From Eutreptiella sp. 'Long Island Sound 2002' (lineage: Eukaryota > Euglenozoa > Euglenophyceae > Eutreptiales > Eutreptiaceae): DNA of 64,000 nucleotides. The position numbers and the translations under genes are program-made. The notes below the pieces were generated by a model, which saw nothing but the letters and a program-made list of their open reading frames with translations, was not told the DNA's origin and did no database searches. The DNA is taken from positions 185,296,642 through 185,360,641 of the forward strand of contig OZ038379.1 in the NCBI GenBank assembly GCA_964036045.1, given 5' to 3'. This document shows, in pieces, positions 8,914 to 21,600 of this stretch; positions within the stretch are counted from its first letter, which is position 1; the number at the start of each line of letters is the position of its first letter.

Positions 8914-9085
8914 ACTTAGCTGTCCTAGTGGTATGCACCCTAGGGGGCTGGGCACCTCTTTTTGAGAGGTCCTGGGTTCAATTCCTGGTCAGCCTAGCTA
9001 AGTAGGAAGATCCCATGTGACATGGCAGTGACCTCATCGCCACATGCCCTGCCACCTCAGCACATATGGGACCCAAAACAAAGAG
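8914..9085 (+). mobile_element. tRNA-like Pol III promoter segment, SINE-like
   Basis: TGTCCTAGTGG (8921-8931) matches the Pol III A-box consensus with one mismatch, and GGTTCAATTCC (8975-8985) matches the B box with one mismatch, 43 bases apart. Between them ACCTC (8954-8958) pairs with GAGGT (8966-8970) around TTTTTGA, like an anticodon arm reading TTT. A T-arm-like stem follows (8972-8976 with 8984-8988, including wobble pairs). ACTTAGCT (8914-8921) is the reverse complement of AGCTAAGT (8996-9003). Spacing is wrong for a real tRNA: the variable loop is about 1 nt and there are extra bases before the anticodon arm. A tRNA-derived SINE head fits better. Downstream, TCCCATGTG (9011-9019) opposes CACATATGGGA (9061-9071), with GGCAG (9024-9028) opposing CTGCC (9049-9053). 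The segment ends exactly where the 476-bp array begins. Confidence 0.45.
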
Positions 9086-9527
9086 TGTCTTCAGCGCCAT
9101 ACACCCTCGTTCATTGCCTGTCTTCAGCGCCTAAACAACAACAAACCAGAAATGCAAAGCTTACACAACCACTTCCCTCTGTAAATCACACCCACCAGCC
9201 TCTGACCTCCCAACACAACAAATCCCTATCAATGACATTGCACTACTGTTGCTTGCACTCTGCATCTCAAACCGCTGCCATAAAATCATAACAAAACACC
9301 TCATCCGTCTTGCTGCTGCAGCATCATTAATGGGCATGTACCCCTAACCAAATCAATGATCCAGACCTTAAAGCAAAACTTCCTATCACTCAGATCCGCA
9401 ACACCTTGTGTGAATGATTGCCTGCTTCCAAGGTGCTTGCCGACTGTGTGTCGTACCGCCACCGAGACACAGTGAATGTTGATGGCTGTGAGGACTGCAT
9501 GCATGGTGAGCAATGTACCTTTCCTTT

Positions 9528-9555
9528 TGTGGGTGCATTGTTTCAAGCACCCACA
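9528..9555 (+). repeat. Conserved hairpin inside each 476-bp unit (first copy shown)
   Basis: TGTGGGTGC (9528-9536) pairs with GCACCCACA (9547-9555) around ATTGTTTCAA. In most units the left arm reads CTGGGTGC, leaving a perfect 7-bp stem TGGGTGC/GCACCCA with an ATTGTTTAAA loop. Nearly every copy keeps both arms intact. One unit (about 33866) has lost loop bases but keeps the stem. The last unit (about 54522-54545) has an extra T that lengthens the stem to TGGGTGCAT/ATGCACCCA. It is the only strong self-complementary element I see in the unit. Confidence 0.75.
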
Positions 9556-9607
9556 ATTGCCTGTCTTCAGCGCCATACACCCTCGTTCATTGCCTGTCTT
9601 CAGCGCC
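9556..9607 (+). repeat. 33-bp internal direct repeat of the 476-bp unit (first copy shown)
   Basis: ATTGCCTGTCTTCAGCGCC occurs twice per unit, starting at 9556 and again at 9589, giving a 33-bp period. The block between the copies (ATACACCCTCGTTC and variants) is the most variable part of the unit: ACACC, ACATCC and GCACCC forms define subfamilies. This is also the segment where array boundaries and insertions fall. Confidence 0.9.
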
Positions 9608-12600
9608 TAAACAACAATAAACCAGAAATGCAAAGCTTACACAACCACTTCCCTTTGTAAATCACACCCACCAACCTCTGACCTCCCAACACAACAAATC
9701 CCTATCAATGACATTGCACTACTGCTGCTTGCACTCTGCATCTCAAACCGCTGCCATAAATTCATAACAAAACACCTCATCCGTCTTGCTGCTGCAGCAT
9801 CATCAATGGGCATGTACCCCTAACCAAATCAATGATCCAGACCTTAAAGCAAAACTTCCTATGACTCAGCCCCGCAACACCTTGTGTGAATGATTGCCTG
9901 CTTCCAAGGTGCTTGCCGACTGTGTGTCGTACCGCCACCGAGACACAGTGAATGTTGATGGCTGTGAGGACTGCATGCATGGTGAGCAATGTACCTTTCC
10001 TTTTCTGGGTGCATTGTTTCAAGCACCCACAATTGCCTGTCTTCAGCGCCATACACCCTCGTTCATTGCCTGTCTTCAGCGCCTAAACAACAATAAACCA
10101 GAAATGCAAAGCTTACACAACCACTTCCCTTTGTAAATCACACCCACCAACCTCTGACCTCCCAACACAACAAATCCCTATCAATGACACTGCACTACTG
10201 CTGCTTGCACTCTGCATCTCAAACCGCTGCCATAAATTCATAACAAAACACCTCATCCGTCTTGCTGCTGCAGCATCTTTAATGGGCATGTACCCCTAAC
10301 CAAATCAATGATCCAGACCTTAAAGCAAAACTTCCTATGACTCAGACCCGCAACACCTTGTGTGAATGATTGCCTGCTTCCAAGGTGCTTGCAGATTGTG
10401 TGTCGTACCGCCACCGAGACACAGTGAATGTTGATGGCTGTGAGGACTGCATGCATGGTGAGCAATGTACCTTTCCTTTTCTGGGTGCATTGTTTAAAGC
10501 ACCCACAATTGCCTGTCTTCAGCGCCATGCACCCTTGTTCATTGCCTGTCTTCAGCGCCTAAACAACAACAAACCAGAAATGCAAAGCTTACACAACCAC
10601 TTCCCTTTGTAAATCACACCCACCAGCCTCTGACCTCCCAACACAACAAATCCCTATCAATGACATTGCACTACTGTTGCTTGCACTCTGCATCTCAAAC
10701 CGCTGCCATAAAATCATAACAAAACACCTCGTCCGTCTTGCTGCTGCAGCATCATTAATGGGCATGTACCCCTAACCAAATCAATGATCCAGACCTTAAA
10801 GCAAAACTTCCTATGACTCAGCCCCGCAACACCTTGTGTGAATGATTGCCTGCTTCCAAGGTGCTTGCCGACTGTGTGTCGTACCGCCACCGAGACACAG
10901 TGAATGTTGATGGCTGTGAGGACTACATGCATGGTGAGCAATGTACCTTTCCTTTTGTGGGTGCATTGTTTAAAGCACCCACAATTGCCTGTCTTCAGCG
11001 CCATACACCCTCGTTCATTGCCTGTCTTCAGCGCCTAAACAACAACAAACCAGAAATGCAAAGCTTACACAACCACTTCCCTCTGTAAATCACACCCACC
11101 AGCCTCTGACCTCCCAACACAACAAATCCCTATCAATGACATTGCACTACTGTTGCTTGCACTCTGCATCTCAAACCGCTGCCATAAAATCATAACAAAA
11201 CACCTCATCCGTCTTGCTGCTGCAGCATCATTAATGGGCATGTACCCCTAACCAAATCAATGATCCAGACCTTAAAGCAAAACTTCCTATGACTCAGCCC
11301 CGCAACACCTTGTGTGAATCATTGCCTGCTTCCAAGGTGCTTGCTGACTGTGTGTCGTACCGCCACCGAGACACAGTGAATGTTGATGGCTGTGAGGACT
11401 GCATGCATGGTGAGCAATGTACCTTTCCTTTTGTGGGTGCATTGTTTCAAGCACCCACAATTGCCTGTCTTCAGCGCCATACACCCTCGTTCATTGCCTG
11501 TCTTCAGCGCCTAAACAACAATAAACCAGAAATGCAAAGCTTACACAACCACTTCCCTTTGTAAATCACACCCACCAACCTCTGACCTCCCAACACAACA
11601 AATCCCTATCAATGACACTGCACTACTGCTGCTTGCACTCTGCATCTCAAACCGCTGCCATAAATTCATAACAAAACACCTCATCCGTCTTGCTGCTGCA
11701 GCATCATTAATGGGCATGTACCCCTAACCAAATCAATGATCCAGACCTTAAAGCAAAACTTCCTATGACTCAGACCCGCAACACCTTGTGTGAATGATTG
11801 CCTGCTTCCAAGGTGCTTGCAGATTGTGTGTCGTACCGCCACCGAGACACAGTGAATGTTGATGGCTGTGAGGACTGCATGCATGGTGAGCAATGTACCT
11901 TTCCTTTTCTGGGTGCATTGTTTAAAGCACCCACAATTGCCTGTCTTCAGCGCCATGCACCCTTGTTCATTGCCTGTCTTCAGCGCCTAAACAACAACAA
12001 ACCAGAAATGCAAAGCTTACACAACCACTTCCCTTTGTAAATCACACCCACCAGCCTCTGACCTCCCAACACAACAAATCCCTATCAATGACATTGCACT
12101 ACTGTTGCTCGCACTCTGCATCTCAAACCGCTGCCATAAAATCATAACAAAACACCTCGTCCGTCTTGCTGCTGCAGCATCATTAATGGGCATGTACCCC
12201 TAACCAAATCAATGATCCAGACCTTAAAGCAAAACTTCCTATGACTCAGCCCCGCAACACCTTGTGTGAATGATTGCCTGCTTCCAAGGTGCTTGCCGAC
12301 TGTGTGTCGTACCGCCACCGAGACACAGTGAATGTTGATGGCTGTGAGGACTACATGCATGGTGAGCAATGTACCTTTCCTTTTCTGGGTGCATTGTTTA
12401 AAGCACCCACAATTGCCTGTCTTCAGCGCCATACACCCTCGTTCATTGCCTGTCTTCAGCGCCTAAACAACAACAAACCAGAAATGCAAAGCTTACACAA
12501 CCACTTCCCTCTGTAAATCACACCCACCAGCCTCTGACCTCCCAACACAACAAATCCCTATCAATGACATTGCACTACTGTTGCTTGCACTCTGCATCTC

Positions 12601-15600
12601 AAACCGCTGCCATAAAATCATAACAAAACACCTCATCCGTCTTGCTGCTGCAGCATCATTAATGGGCATGTACCCCTAACCAAATCAATGATCCAGACCT
12701 TAAAGCAAAACTTCCTATGACTCAGCCCCGCAACACCTTGTGTGAATGATTGCCTGCTTCCAAGGTGCTTGCCGACTGTGTGTCGTACCGCCACCGAGAC
12801 ACAGTGAATGTTGATGGCTGTGAGGACTGCATGCATGGTGAGCAATGTACCTTTCCTTTTCTGGGTGCATTGTTTCAAGCACCCACAATTGCCTGTCTTC
12901 AGCGCCATACACCCTCGTTCATTGCCTGTCTTCAGCGCCTAAACAACAATAAACCAGAAATGCAAAGCTTACACAACCACTTCCCTTTGTAAATCACACC
13001 CACCAGCCTCTGACCTCCCAACACAACAAATCCCTATCAATGACACTGCACTACTGCTGCTTGCACTCTGCATCTCAAACCGCTGCCATAAATTCATAAC
13101 AAAACACCTCATCCGTCTTGCTGCTGCAGCATCTTTAATGGGCATGTACCCCTAACCAAATCAATGATCCAGACCTTAAAGCAAAACTTCCTATGACTCA
13201 GACCCGCAACACCTTGTGTGAATGATTGCCTGCTTCCAAGGTGCTTGCAGATTGTGTGTCGTACCGCCACCGAGACACAGTGAATGTTGATGGCTGTGAG
13301 GACTGCATGCATGGTGAGCAATGTACCTTTCCTTTTCTGGGTGCATTGTTTAAAGCACCCACAATTGCCTGTCTTCAGCGCCATGCACCCTTGTTCATTG
13401 CCTGTCTTCAGCGCCTAAACAACAACAAACCAGAAATGCAAAGCTTACACAACCACTTCCTTTCGTAAATCACACCCACCAACCTCTGACCTCCCAACAC
13501 AACAAATCCCTATCAATGACACTGCACTACTGCTGCTTGCACTCTGCATCTCAAACCGCTGCCATAAATTCATAACAAAACACCTCATCCGTCTTGCTGC
13601 TGCAGCATCTTTAATGGGCATGTACCCCTAACCAAATCAATGATCCAGACCTTAAAGCAAAACTTCCTATGACTCAGACCCGCAACACCTTGTGTGAATG
13701 ATTGCCTGCTTCCAAGGTGCTTGCAGATTGTGTGTCGTACCGCCACCGAGACACAGTGAATGTTGATGGCTGTGAGGACTGCATGCATGGTGAGCAATGT
13801 ACCTTTCCTTTTCTGGGTGCATTGTTTCAAGCACCCACAATTGCCTGTCTTCAGCGCCATACACCCTCGTTCATTGCCTGTCTTCAGCGCCTAAACAACA
13901 ATAAACCAGAAATGCAAAGCTTACACAACCACTTCCCTTTGTAAATCACACCCACCAGCCTCTGACCTCCCAACACAACAAATCCCTATCAATGACACTG
14001 CACTACTGCTGCTTGCACTCTGCATCTCAAACGGCTGCCATAAAATCATAACAAAACACCTCATCCGTCTTGCTGCTGCAGCATCTTCAATGGGCATGCA
14101 CCCCTAACCAAATCAATGATCCAGACCTTAAAGCAAAACTTCCTATGACTCAGACCCGCAACACCTTGTGTGAATGATTGCCTGCTCCCAAGGTGCTTGC
14201 CGACTGTGTGTCGTACCGCCACCGAGACACAGTGAATGTTGATGGCTGTGAGGACTGCATGCATGGTGAGCAATGTACCTTTCCTTTTCTGGGTGCATTG
14301 TTTAAAGCACCCACAATTGCCTGTCTTCAGCGCCATACACCCTCGTTCATTGCCTGTCTTCAGCGCCTAAACAACAACAAACCAGAAATGCAAAGCTTAC
14401 ACAACCACTTCCCTCTGTAAATCACACCCACCAGCCTCTGACCTCCCAACACAACAAATCCCTATCAATGACACTGCACTACTGCTGCTTGCACTCTGCA
14501 TCTCAAACGGCTGCCATAAATTCATAACAAAACACCCCATCCGTCTTGCTGCTGCAGCATCTTTAATGGGCATGTACCCCTAACCAAATCAATGATCCAG
14601 ACCTTAAAGCAAAACATCCTATGACTCACATCCGCAACACCTTGTGTGAATCATTGCCTGCTTCCAAGGTGCTTGCCGACTGTGTGTCGTACCGCCACCG
14701 AGACACAGTGAATGTTGATGGCTGTGAGGACTACATGCATGGTGAGCAATGTACCTTTCCTTTTCTGGGTGCATTGTTTAAAGCACCCACAATTGCCTGT
14801 CTTCAGCGCCATACACCCTCGTTCATTGCCTGTCTTCAGCGCCTAAACAACAATAAACCAGAAATGCAAAGCTTACACAACCACTTCCCTTTGTAAATCA
14901 CACCCACCAGCCTCTGACCTCCCAACACAACAAATCCCTATCAATGACACTGCACTACTGCTGCTTGCACTCTGCATCTCAAACGGCTGCCATAAATTCA
15001 TAACAAAACACCCCATCCGTCTTGCTGCTGCAGCATCTTTAATGGGCATGTACCCCTAACCAAATCAATGATCCAGACCTTAAAGCAAAACTTCCTATGA
15101 CTCACATCCGCAACACCTTGTGTGAATCATTGCCTGCTTCCAAGGTGCTTGCCGACTGTGTGTCGTACCGCCACCGAGACACAGTGAATGTTGATGGCTG
15201 TGAGGACTGCATGCATGGTGAGCAATGTACCTTTCCTTTTCTGGGTGCATTGTTTAAAGCACCCACAATTGCCTGTCTTCAGCGCCATACACCCTCGTTC
15301 ATTGCCTGTCTTCAGCGCCTAAACAACAATAAACCAGAAATGCAAAGCTTACACAACCACTTCCCTTTGTAAATCACACCCACCAGCCTCTGACCTCCCA
15401 ACACAACAAATCCCTATCAATGACACTGCACTACTGCTGCTTGCACTCTGCATCTCAAACGGCTGCCATAAATTCATAACAAAACACCTCGTCCGTCTTG
15501 CTGCTGCAGCATCTTTAATGGGCATGTACCCCTAACCAAATCAATGATCCAGACCTTAAAGCAAAACATCCTATGACTCACATCCGCAACACCTTGTGTG

Positions 15601-18600
15601 AATCATTGCCTGCTTCCAAGGTGCTTGCCGACTGTGTGTCGTACCGCCACCGAGACACAGTGAATGTTGATGGCTGTGAGGACTACATGCATGGTGAGCA
15701 ATGTACCTTTCCTTTTCTGGGTGCATTGTTTAAAGCACCCACAATTGCCTGTCTTCAGCGCCATACACCCTCGTTCATTGCCTGTCTTCAGCGCCTAAAC
15801 AACAATAAACCAGAAATGCAAAGCTTACACAACCACTTCCCTTTGTAAATCACACCCACCAGCCTCTGACCTCCCAACACAACAAATCCCTATCAATGAC
15901 ATTGCACTACTGCTGCTTGCACTCTGCATCTCAAACCGCTGCCATAAAATCATAACAAAACACCTCATCCGTCTTGCTGCTGCAGCATCATTAATGGGCA
16001 TGTACCCCTAACCAAATCAATGATCCAGACCTTAAAGCAAAACTTCCTATGACTCAGATCCGCAACACCTTGTGTGAATGATTGCCTGCTTCCAAGGTGC
16101 TTGCAGATTGTGTGTCGTACCGCCACCGAGACACAGTGAATGTTGATGGCTGTGAGGACTGCATGCATGGTGAGCAATGTACCTTTCCTTTTCTGGGTGC
16201 ATTGTTTAAAGCACCCACAATTGCCTGTCTTCAGCGCCATACACCCTTGTTCATTGCCTGTCTTCAGCGCCTAAACAACAACAAACCAGAAATGCAAAGC
16301 TTACACAACCACTTCCCTCTGTAAATCACACCCACCAGCCTCTGACCTCCCAACACAACAAATCCCTATCAATGACACTGCACTACTGCTGCTTGCACTC
16401 TGCATCTCAAACCGCTGCCATAAATTCATAACAAAACACCTCATCCGTCTTGCTGCTGCAGCATCTTTAATGGGCATGTACCCCTAACCAAATCAATGAT
16501 CCAGACCTTAAAGCAAAACTTCCTATGACTCAGACCCGCAACACCTTGTGTGAATGATTGCCTGCTTCCAAGGTGCTTGCAGATTGTGTGTCGTACCGCC
16601 ACCGAGACACAGTGAATGTTGATGGCTGTGAGGACTGCATGCATGGTGAGCAATGTACCTTTCCTTTTCTGGGTGCATTGTTTAAAGCACCCACAATTGC
16701 CTGTCTTCAGCGCCATGCACCCTTGTTCATTGCCTGTCTTCAGCGCCTAAACAACAACAAACCAGAAATGCAAAGCTTACACAACCACTTCCTTTCGTAA
16801 ATCACACCCACCAACCTCTGACCTCCCAACACAACAAATCCCTATCAATGACACTGCACTACTGCTGCTTGCACTCTGCATCTCAAACCGCTGCCATAAA
16901 TTCATAACAAAACACCTCATCCGTCTTGCTGCTGCAGCATCTTTAATGGGCATGTACCCCTAACCAAATCAATGATCCAGACCTTAAAGCAAAACTTCCT
17001 ATGACTCAGACCCGCAACACCTTGTGTGAATGATTGCCTGCTTCCAAGGTGCTTGCAGATTGTGTGTCGTACCGCCACCGAGACACAGTGAATGTTGATG
17101 GCTGTGAGGACTGCATGCATGGTGAGCAATGTACCTTTCCTTTTCTGGGTGCATTGTTTAAAGCACCCACAATTGCCTGTCTTCAGCGCCATGCACCCTT
17201 GTTCATTGCCTGTCTTCAGCGCCTAAACAACAACAAACCAGAAATGCAAAGCTTACACAACCACTTCCTTTCGTAAATCACACCCACCAACCTCTGACCT
17301 CCCAACACAACAAATCCCTATCAATGACACTGCACTACTGCTGCTTGCACTCTGCATCTCAAACCGCTGCCATAAATTCATAACAAAACACCTCATCCGT
17401 CTTGCTGCTGCAGCATCTTTAATGGGCATGTACCCCTAACCAAATCAATGATCCAGACCTTAAAGCAAAACTTCCTATGACTCAGACCCGCAACACCTTG
17501 TGTGAATGATTGCCTGCTTCCAAGGTGCTTGCAGATTGTGTGTCGTACCGCCACCGAGACACAGTGAATGTTGATGGCTGTGAGGACTGCATGCATGGTG
17601 AGCAATGTACCTTTCCTTTTCTGGGTGCATTGTTTCAAGCACCCACAATTGCCTGTCTTCAGCGCCATGCACCCTTGTTCATTGCCTGTCTTCAGCGCCT
17701 AAACAACAACAAACCAGAAATGCAAAGCTTACACAACCACTTCCTTTCGTAAATTACACCCACCAACCTCTGACCTCCCAACACAACAAATCCCTATCAA
17801 TGACACTGCACTACTGCTGCTTGCACTCTGCATCTCAAACCGCTGCCATAAAATCATAACAAAACACCTCATCCGTCTTGCTGCTGCAGCATCATTAATG
17901 GGCATGTACCCCTAACCAAATCAATGATCCAGACCTTAAAGCAAAACTTCCTATGACAAAGATCCGCAACACCTTGTGTGAATGATTGCCTGCTTCCAAG
18001 GTGCTTGCAGATTGTGTGTCGTACCGCCACCGAGACACAGTGAATGTTGATGGCTGTGAGGACTGCATGCATGGTGAGCAATGTACCTTTCCTTTTCTGG
18101 GTGCATTGTTTCAAGCACCCACAATTGCCTGTCTTCAGCGCCATACACCCTCGTTCATTGCCTGTCTTCAGCGCCTAAACAACAATAAACCAGAAATGCA
18201 AAGCTTACACAACCACTTCCCTTTGTAAATCACACCCACCAACCTCTGACCTCCCAACACAACAAATCCCTATCAATGACACTGCACTACTGCTGCTTGC
18301 ACTCTGCATCTCAAACGGCTGCCATAAAATCATAACAAAACACCTCATCCGTCTTGCTGCTGCAGCATCTTCAATGGGCATGCACCCCTAACCAAATCAA
18401 TGATCCAGACCTTAAAGCAAAACTTCCTATGACTCAGACCCGCAACACCTTGTGTGAATGATTGCCTGCTCCCAAGGTGCTTGCCGACTGTGTGTCGTAC
18501 CGCCACCGAGACACAGTGAATGTTGATGGCTGTGAGGACTGCATGCATGGTGAGCAATGTACCTTTCCTTTTCTGGGTGCATTGTTTAAAGCACCCACAA

Positions 18601-21600
18601 TTGCCTGTCTTCAGCGCCATACACCCTCGTTCATTGCCTGTCTTCAGCGCCTAAACAACAACAAACCAGAAATGCAAAGCTTACACAACCACTTCCCTCT
18701 GTAAATCACACCCACCAGCCTCTGACCTCCCAACACAACAAATCCCTATCAATGACACTGCACTACTGCTGCTTGCACTCTGCATCTCAAACGGCTGCCA
18801 TAAATTCATAACAAAACACCTCATCCGTCTTGCTGCTGCAGCATCTTTAATGGGCATGTACCCCTAACCAAATCAATGATCCAGACCTTAAAGCAAAACT
18901 TCCTATGACTCACATCCGCAACACCTTGTGTGAATGATTGCCTGCTTCCAAGGTGCTTGCCGACTGTGTGTCGTACCGCCACCGAGACACAGTGAATGTT
19001 GATGGCTGTGAGGACTGCATGCATGGTGAGCAATGTACCTTTCCTTTTCTGGGTGCATTGTTTAAAGCACCCACAATTGCCTGTCTTCAGCGCCATACAC
19101 CCTCGTTCATTGCCTGTCTTCAGCGCCTAAACAACAATAAACCAGAAATGCAAAGCTTACACAACCACTTCCCTTTGTAAATCACACCCACCAGCCTCTG
19201 ACCTCCCAACACAACAAATCCCTATCAATGACACTGCACTACTGCTGCTTGCACTCTGCATCTCAAACGGCTGCCATAAATTCATAACAAAACACCTCAT
19301 CCGTCTTGCTGCTGCAGCATCTTTAATGGGCATGTACCCCTAACCAAATCAATGATCCAGACCTTAAAGCAAAACATCCTATGACTCACATCCGCAACAC
19401 CTTGTGTGAATCATTGCCTGCTTCCAAGGTGCTTGCCGACTGTGTGTCGTACCGCCACCGAGACACAGTGAATGTTGATGGCTGTGAGGACTGCATGCAT
19501 GGTGAGCAATGTACCTTTCCTTTTCTGGGTGCATTGTTTAAAGCACCCACAATTGCCTGTCTTCAGCGCCATACACCCTCGTTCATTGCCTGTCTTCAGC
19601 GCCTAAACAACAACAAACCAGAAATGCAAAGCTTACACAACCACTTCCCTCTGTAAATCACACCCACCAGCCTCTGACCTCCCAACACAACAAATCCCTA
19701 TCAATGACATTGCACTACTGCTGCTTGCACTCTGCATCTCAAACCGCTGCCATAAAATCATAACAAAACACCTCATCCGTCTTGCTGCTGCAGCATCTTT
19801 AATGGGCATGTACCCCTAACCAAATCAATGATCCAGACCTTAAAGCAAAACTTCCTATGACTCACATCCGCAACACCATGTGTGAATGATTGCCTGCTTC
19901 CAAGGTGCTTGCCGACTGTGCGTCGTACCGCCACCGAGACACAGTGAATGTTGATGGCTGTGAGGACTGCATGCATGGTGAGCAATGTACCTTTCCTTTT
20001 GTGGGTGCATTGTTTAAAGCACCCACAATTGCCTGTCTTCAGCGCCATACACCCTCGTTCATTGCCTGTCTTCAGCGCCTAAACAACAATAAACCAGAAA
20101 TGCAAAGCTTACACAACCACTTCCCTTTGTAAATCACACCCACCAGCCTCTGACCTCCCAACACAACAAATCCCTATCAATGACATTGCACTACTGCTGC
20201 TTGCACTCTGCATCTCAAACGGCTACCATAAAATCATAACAAAACACCTCATCCGTCTTGCTGCTGCAGCGTCTTTAATGGGCATGTACCCCTAACCAAA
20301 TCAATGATCCAGACCTTAAAGCAAAACTTCCTATGACTCACATCCGCAACACCATGTGTGAATGATTGCCTGCTTCCAAGGTGCTTGCCGACTGTGTGTC
20401 GTACCGCCACCGAGACACAGTGAATGTTGATGGCTGTGAGGACTGCATGCATGGTGAGCAATGTACCTTTCCTTTTGTGGGTGCATTGTTTAAAGCACCC
20501 ACAATTGCCTGTCTTCAGCGCCATACACCCTCGTTCATTGCCTGTCTTCAGCGCCTAAACAACAATAAACCAGAAATGCAAAGCTTACACAACCACTTCC
20601 CTTTGTAAATCACACCCACCAGCCTCTGACCTCCCAACACAACAAATCCCTATCAATGACATTGCACTACTGCTGCTTGCACTCTGCATCTCAAACGGCT
20701 ACCATAAAATCATAACAAAACACCTCATCCGTCTTGCTGCTGCAGCGTCTTTAATGGGCATGTACCCCTAACCAAATCAATGATCCAGACCTTAAAGCAA
20801 TACTTCCTATGACTCAGCCCCGCAACACCTTGTGTGAATGATTGCCTGCTTCCAAGGTGCTTGCAGATTGTGTGTCGTACCACCACCGACACACAGTGAA
20901 TGTTGATGGCTGTGAGGACTGCATGCATGGTGAGCAATGTACCTTTCCTTTTCTGGGTGCATTGTTTAAAGCACCCACAATTGCCTGTCTTCAGCGCCAT
21001 ACATACTTGTTCATTGCCTGTCTTCAGCGCCTAAACAACAACAAACCAGAAATGCGAAGCTCACACAACCACTTCCCTCTGTAAATCACACCCACCAGCC
21101 TCTGACCTCCCAACACAACAAATCCCTATCAATGACATTGCACTACTGCTGCTTGCACTCTGCATCTCAAACCGCTGCCATAAATTCATAACAAAACACC
21201 TCATCCGTCTTGCTGCTGCTGCGGCGTCTTTAATGGGCATGTACCCCTAACCAAATCAATGATCCACACCTTAAAGCAAAACTTCCTATGACTCAGGTCC
21301 GCAACACCTTGTGTGAATGATTGCCTGCTTCCAAGGTGCTTGCCGACTGTGTGTCGTACCGCCACCGAGACACAGTGAATGTTGATGGCTGTGAGGACTG
21401 CATGCATGGTGAGCAATGTACCTTTCCTTTTCTGGGTGCATTGTTTAAAGCACCCACAATTGCCTGTCTTCAGCGCCATACATCCTCGTTCATTGCCTGT
21501 CTTCAGCGCCTAAACAACAACAAACCAGAAATGCAAAGCTTACACAACCACTTCCCTCTGTAAATCACACCCACCAGCCTCTGACCTCCCAACACAACAA

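Noticed and set aside
8914-9003. Functional tRNA-Lys(TTT) gene
   Set aside because: Variable loop of about one base, extra bases before the anticodon arm and a displaced acceptor stem do not fit a working tRNA; a SINE-type derivative is more likely.
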